A stretch of DNA of 64,000 bases from Anas platyrhynchos (taxonomy: Eukaryota > Chordata > Aves > Anseriformes > Anatidae), in assembly GCF_047663525.1 (NCBI RefSeq), contig NC_092589.1, positions 25,417,001 to 25,481,000 on the forward strand, read 5' to 3'. How positions within the stretch are numbered: the stretch's first letter is position 1; every line of letters begins with the position of its first letter. A model generated the notes under the pieces. The model was not told the origin of the DNA. It did not search any database and saw only the letters and a list, made by a program, of their open reading frames with translations. The position numbers and the translations under genes are program-made. Of the stretch, positions 60,096 through 64,000 are shown piece after piece.

Positions 60096-63000
60096 AGATG
60101 TATTACTACACCTGGCTACCGTGACTATTAATTGTCACCTAAGGTGTTCAGACAAGGTCTGTTCTTGCTAAATAAACTAGAAATATGTGTAGATTTAAAT
60201 AGTAAATCTGTAATCAGTGGTTTGGGGGGTGGGTTGTGGAATAGGTATATATGAAACGCAAGAGGATGTAGTAGTAATCTTTAGGCTGGTGAAATTCCTG
60301 TTGTCTTTCAAGCTGGGTTGGGCCAGGAGGATTAGTATAACACCTGGGATGACTAAAGGGGAAAAAAAAGGTTTTGGTTTTGTCCTCCGAAGGTATTTTC
60401 AGCTGGAAAAGTTGTCAAGAATAACTAACTTGAAGTCTGTTTTTTTTTTTTTTTTTTTTTTTAACTCTGCCTACTAAGCACATTTCTCTCCTAGTTGACA
60501 TCTTGTTTCAGCAGTAGTCTTGAAGTTTAGCAGCTTCTTAAAGGCATGTGATGCTGCCTTGTACACCCTGAAAAGAAAACATGCACAGGTGTGTGTATGT
60601 GTAAGTGGGTATATGTATGTGCGCATGGAGGGAATGATACTTTGGTATGGAAGCATTTTGCCTTTGGAATAGCTATATATTTTTTTTCTGACTGTCTTCT
60701 TTCTGCTGGCTTATGGTGCTTTGTCGTCTCCTTGGTCACCATGTTTATACACGTGCCCTTTTGGTTCTCAGCAGCATCTTCTTACGACACTGTTCCTTTT
60801 GTGGCAGCGCAGGTGTAGTCAGGTGTCTGCATTGTCCAAGCCCTGCAAAAGGGTTGGAGAAGTAAGGGAGAGAGGAAGGAGTGGATTTAGGAGCCCTGCC
60901 AGCTCACAAAGCGGTTCTGGGTTGAGAACTGGTGGTTCTCTGTGCTTGACTGCTGTAACCCAGCATCCAGCACTATTGGAGTTGCTTGTGCTTCACACAC
61001 ATCGATGCCTCCAAGGACACAAGCTTGGATGCTAAGCCAGAGGAGACTTATCCAAATCCTTGTCCTATTAATCTCCAAGGCATAGAGAGTAATAGAGACC
61101 AAAGCACTTATTGAAAGCAAGTGGAAAACAAGTGTTACATTGCTTTTCTTACCAGATACGTTATGCAGTGTTGCAGTTACCTTCTATCTATGTGACTATG
61201 AAAGCCAGGTACAGTTTTCTGTTGCGGGGAAGTTATCTGTCTTAGCAGCGATCCTGGATAGCTTATGTTTTTTTGTGCTCCCAGGGACATCTCACAGACA
61301 AACAGCAGCTGCTCAAACTCACTGTTGAAGTCACAGACTGCATGTATTTCAGTGAGCTGTTTTAAGACAGCCATCCCTGTTGCTGTACTGCATACTCCCA
61401 GAAAGTTGCCTTACTCTGCTGCTTGTCAGCTTAGTGCTGAGAAGTAGGGCGTACCTCCCTGGCGTGCTTATTTGCTTTTAGGATAAAGTCTTGATCTACC
61501 TCTTGCTTGCCCATCTCTTATGCTGTCCAATTTAAGGACGCGTTGTTAATGGAACTTCAGTTAACCTCAACCACTCGATCCAAGGATCTCAGACAAGGTA
61601 AGAAGGGGGTCACTGAACTTCAAGAGGAAATCTTTCTTGGGGTAGAAAGAGCCCATGGAGATCACTTTAGCTCTTGAGTCTGCTGGATGCTTAACTGTAG
61701 TCAAAAGGTGTTTTGTTTTGTTTTGTTTTCCCTTTTGTCAGTACTGAAACAGTTGACCTAGTACAGCAGTCCAAGAGTTGCTGCATTACTTCTATTGCAT
61801 AGAAATAATAGGCCATAGCCATGTCGCAGTCCTTTTGATTTCTTTTTTTTTTATTTATTTATTTTAAATCATATTCCCTTAGATATGAGACTGATGAAGT
61901 CTTTCAAAAATCTGACTAATAAAAGCCATTTTGTGGAGTTTTTAATGGGTATCAGTGATGACTACATAGCTCCGGAGAAGATAAAGGTTTGGATTGGGTG
62001 ATTTAAAATTTATTTCTCTATAGTTTTGGTATTTCACTTGCTGGTTCTCTGTCTTACAGGTCTGCTCCCTGCTCCCTAGAAGTACTAAATTTAGATACGT
62101 AGTTAAATTGAAATCAATAAGTGTTGGTGCTTAATGCACAGCTTTTAACTACAGGGCAAAACCAATGAGTAGCAGTTGAACGAGTAGGGACTGGTAAATA
62201 TAAACTGGAAGGCATGTGAATGGCTGGCCCCTGCCAGAGGTGATGGGTGAGCCTTCAGGGTACAGTTTCACACTTCACTTAAGGCAGTCTAGCTGCGAGT
62301 TGTTGCTGAAGCAGGCTCTCTCTGCTTCTTGTTTCTGCTTCCATCTTTATTCCTTACGTCAGGTAATAAGTTTATCTAGTTAAAGCTTTCATTTTGCTAG
62401 GGTGTTTTTTCAGCTGAATCAGCAGGTCTGTCTTAGCTGACTGCAGCAAATTGATCGGAGCCAGTACCAGGAGGGTGCTGGGAGAGAAATACGGTGTATC
62501 CGAGAAGTAATAATCAACTGTTGGACTGACTGTGCATCTGCGGTGTGTTTCTGTATTTAACACAAGTCTGGAGGGAACAATCTGTTTGGAGACATCTGAA
62601 CTGTGGCATTTCTGCATGACCAATTGGAGGGCAGAGTTCACTTTGCTGCAGTCGTCACCAGCCAGCTGTCTGGCCTTCCCTGCTGCCACGAGTCCTCACC
62701 CAAATGCAGGGCGGAGGGGAAGAAGTGCCCTCTCTGGAGTGATGGATAAGGCCAGGTCTGTGCTGAGATGTCAGTCTGTGCTCTGGAGTGAGTGAGATGT
62801 ACTGAAAGTGTCCCAGTTTGCCAGCAGTATGTATACTGACAGTCATGAGCAATGACAGCTGCCTGACTTGCATAGTTTAACAAAAATCCTAAATTACACA
62901 GACATTAAGGTTCTGATTTCACGTTATTTCACGTTATTTTTGTTATACTGGTGTTACTCTTACGTGAACACTTCACAATTTCAGCTGGGGCCTGGCTTTT

Positions 63001-64000
63001 GTCACTTAATCTTAAATCCACAGGAATTAGTTCCGTGTGTACGTATTTTCAGAAATAGGCCTATGCAAATGACTGTGCTCAAACTACACCGTTGTCTTGC
63101 TGAGTAAACTGAAAAAGAAACGTGGGTTGTGATGGATCAGAGCTCATCACCCACCTCAGACAAGTAGGAAGTTCCAGGAGTTCTAATGATTAACCAAAAA
63201 AATGTTGTATGACCTCGTCAGAAGGTCTCTTTCCATCACTTCATGAGGGAGGAGCAAAAGCTATTGTAATTAATAATGCTAATTGTTGCAACTCATTCAG
63301 TGAAGCTGTCATCCTGGCACGTGTTTTTCATGAGCAATGTAAATTGATCCTGACTATTATGTACAGACTGGATGCATCTGGGTGGTGCAGCCCACTCAAT
63401 CTCTTCACTAAAGAAATTTGTATTCCTGTAACCATATGTATGCTAGGTTAAAAACATGAAGGTACTCCTTGATTTTTATTTAGTTGCCTTCCTTAAAAAA
63501 AAAAAAAAATTGAGTTTACTCCTAATGCTTTTTTCTTCAGAGCTGTGGAGATTAAATTTCCTTTTATTTTTTTTAAATTTTTTAAATTCTAAAGGAAAAC
63601 TTTTCTCAAAACCCAGTGTTAGACCAGGTACTCGTGTCCAGGTCTCTCCTTTCATGGTATGAATGTACTAAATGGTGGATGAGAGTGGCAATGACTCACT
63701 GAGTACGTTTATGCATATATGTAAACAATGCCGTACCAGAATACAGCTTACCAAGAGGGATATGGTAATTGGAAATCTGTTTCCAATGGAGCCCGTTCTG
63801 TAGTATAAACACAGCGAGCACTTGCTGTGACAAGACAGATGGGAGAGCTCTCTGTGATATCTGCCTAATCACCTGGGCCGTGCCTTTCTGTTCCTCCTGG
63901 GCTTTGGGCTTTCTGGGCAATCCCCTTATCGTCATGGCTAATAACAGCATTTAAGGGCTAATAATCTACTGTCAGGGCAGCCACTGTTTATCAGTGATGC

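Larger units (their letters stand above)
55751..64000. other. Intergenic region downstream of INTS7
   Basis: Besides the CR1 copy at 59465-60095, the alternating tract at 57.25 kb and homopolymer runs, I see no gene. Open frames are short and random-looking. LPGAT1 is the expected next gene in vertebrates, in the same orientation, but no exon of it is recognisable. Confidence 0.7.

Noticed and set aside
55751-64000. Expected LPGAT1 5' exon
   Set aside because: No CpG island or recognisable LPGAT1 coding segment is visible; the gene probably lies further right.
1-64000. CRISPR array, operon, tRNA/rRNA gene or novel defence-type system
   Set aside because: The window is vertebrate nuclear DNA with two spliced genes. 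I saw no regularly spaced repeats, no clover-leaf tRNA boxes and no gene cluster of that type.

Overview
This window is vertebrate nuclear DNA, almost certainly from a bird. It has long spliced genes with GT-AG (and GC-AG) introns, one strong CpG island, CR1 LINE fragments with the typical avian 3' end, and no mammalian Alu/L1-type repeats. I cannot tell the species from the sequence alone.

Two complete protein-coding genes lie head to head around a shared CpG-island promoter near 34.7-34.96 kb. To the left, on the minus strand, is DTL (CDT2, denticleless). It has 15 coding exons between 34702 and 12384, giving a predicted 726-residue WD40 substrate receptor of the CRL4 ubiquitin ligase. To the right, on the plus strand, is INTS7 (Integrator complex subunit 7). 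It has 20 coding exons between 34958 and 55587, giving a predicted 962-residue alpha-solenoid protein. Both models were assembled by hand from splice sites, reading phase and remembered family sequence. Every exon junction keeps the frame, and both total lengths agree with the human proteins as I remember them (730 and 962). The start codons are only 255 bp apart, and the interval holds E2F-like, CCAAT, GC-box and NRF1-like motifs.

Region by region: 1-11.2 kb is intergenic, with a CR1 3' fragment near 1 kb. 11.2-12.4 kb is the probable DTL 3' UTR. 12.4-34.7 kb is DTL. 34.3-35.4 kb is the CpG island. 34.96-55.6 kb is INTS7, followed by a short 3' UTR with a polyadenylation signal at 55720. 55.75-64 kb is intergenic, with a longer CR1 copy at 59.5-60.1 kb, a Z-DNA-prone tract near 57.25 kb and homopolymer runs.

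The gene order matches the known vertebrate INTS7-DTL neighbourhood, in which LPGAT1 lies beyond INTS7 and PPP2R5A beyond DTL. I see no exon of either of those neighbours here. I found no new multi-gene system. The points most worth a second look are two GC-AG introns in INTS7, the loss of the Thr-Pro motif at the position of human DTL Thr464, a third WDxR motif in DTL, and the compact bidirectional promoter.
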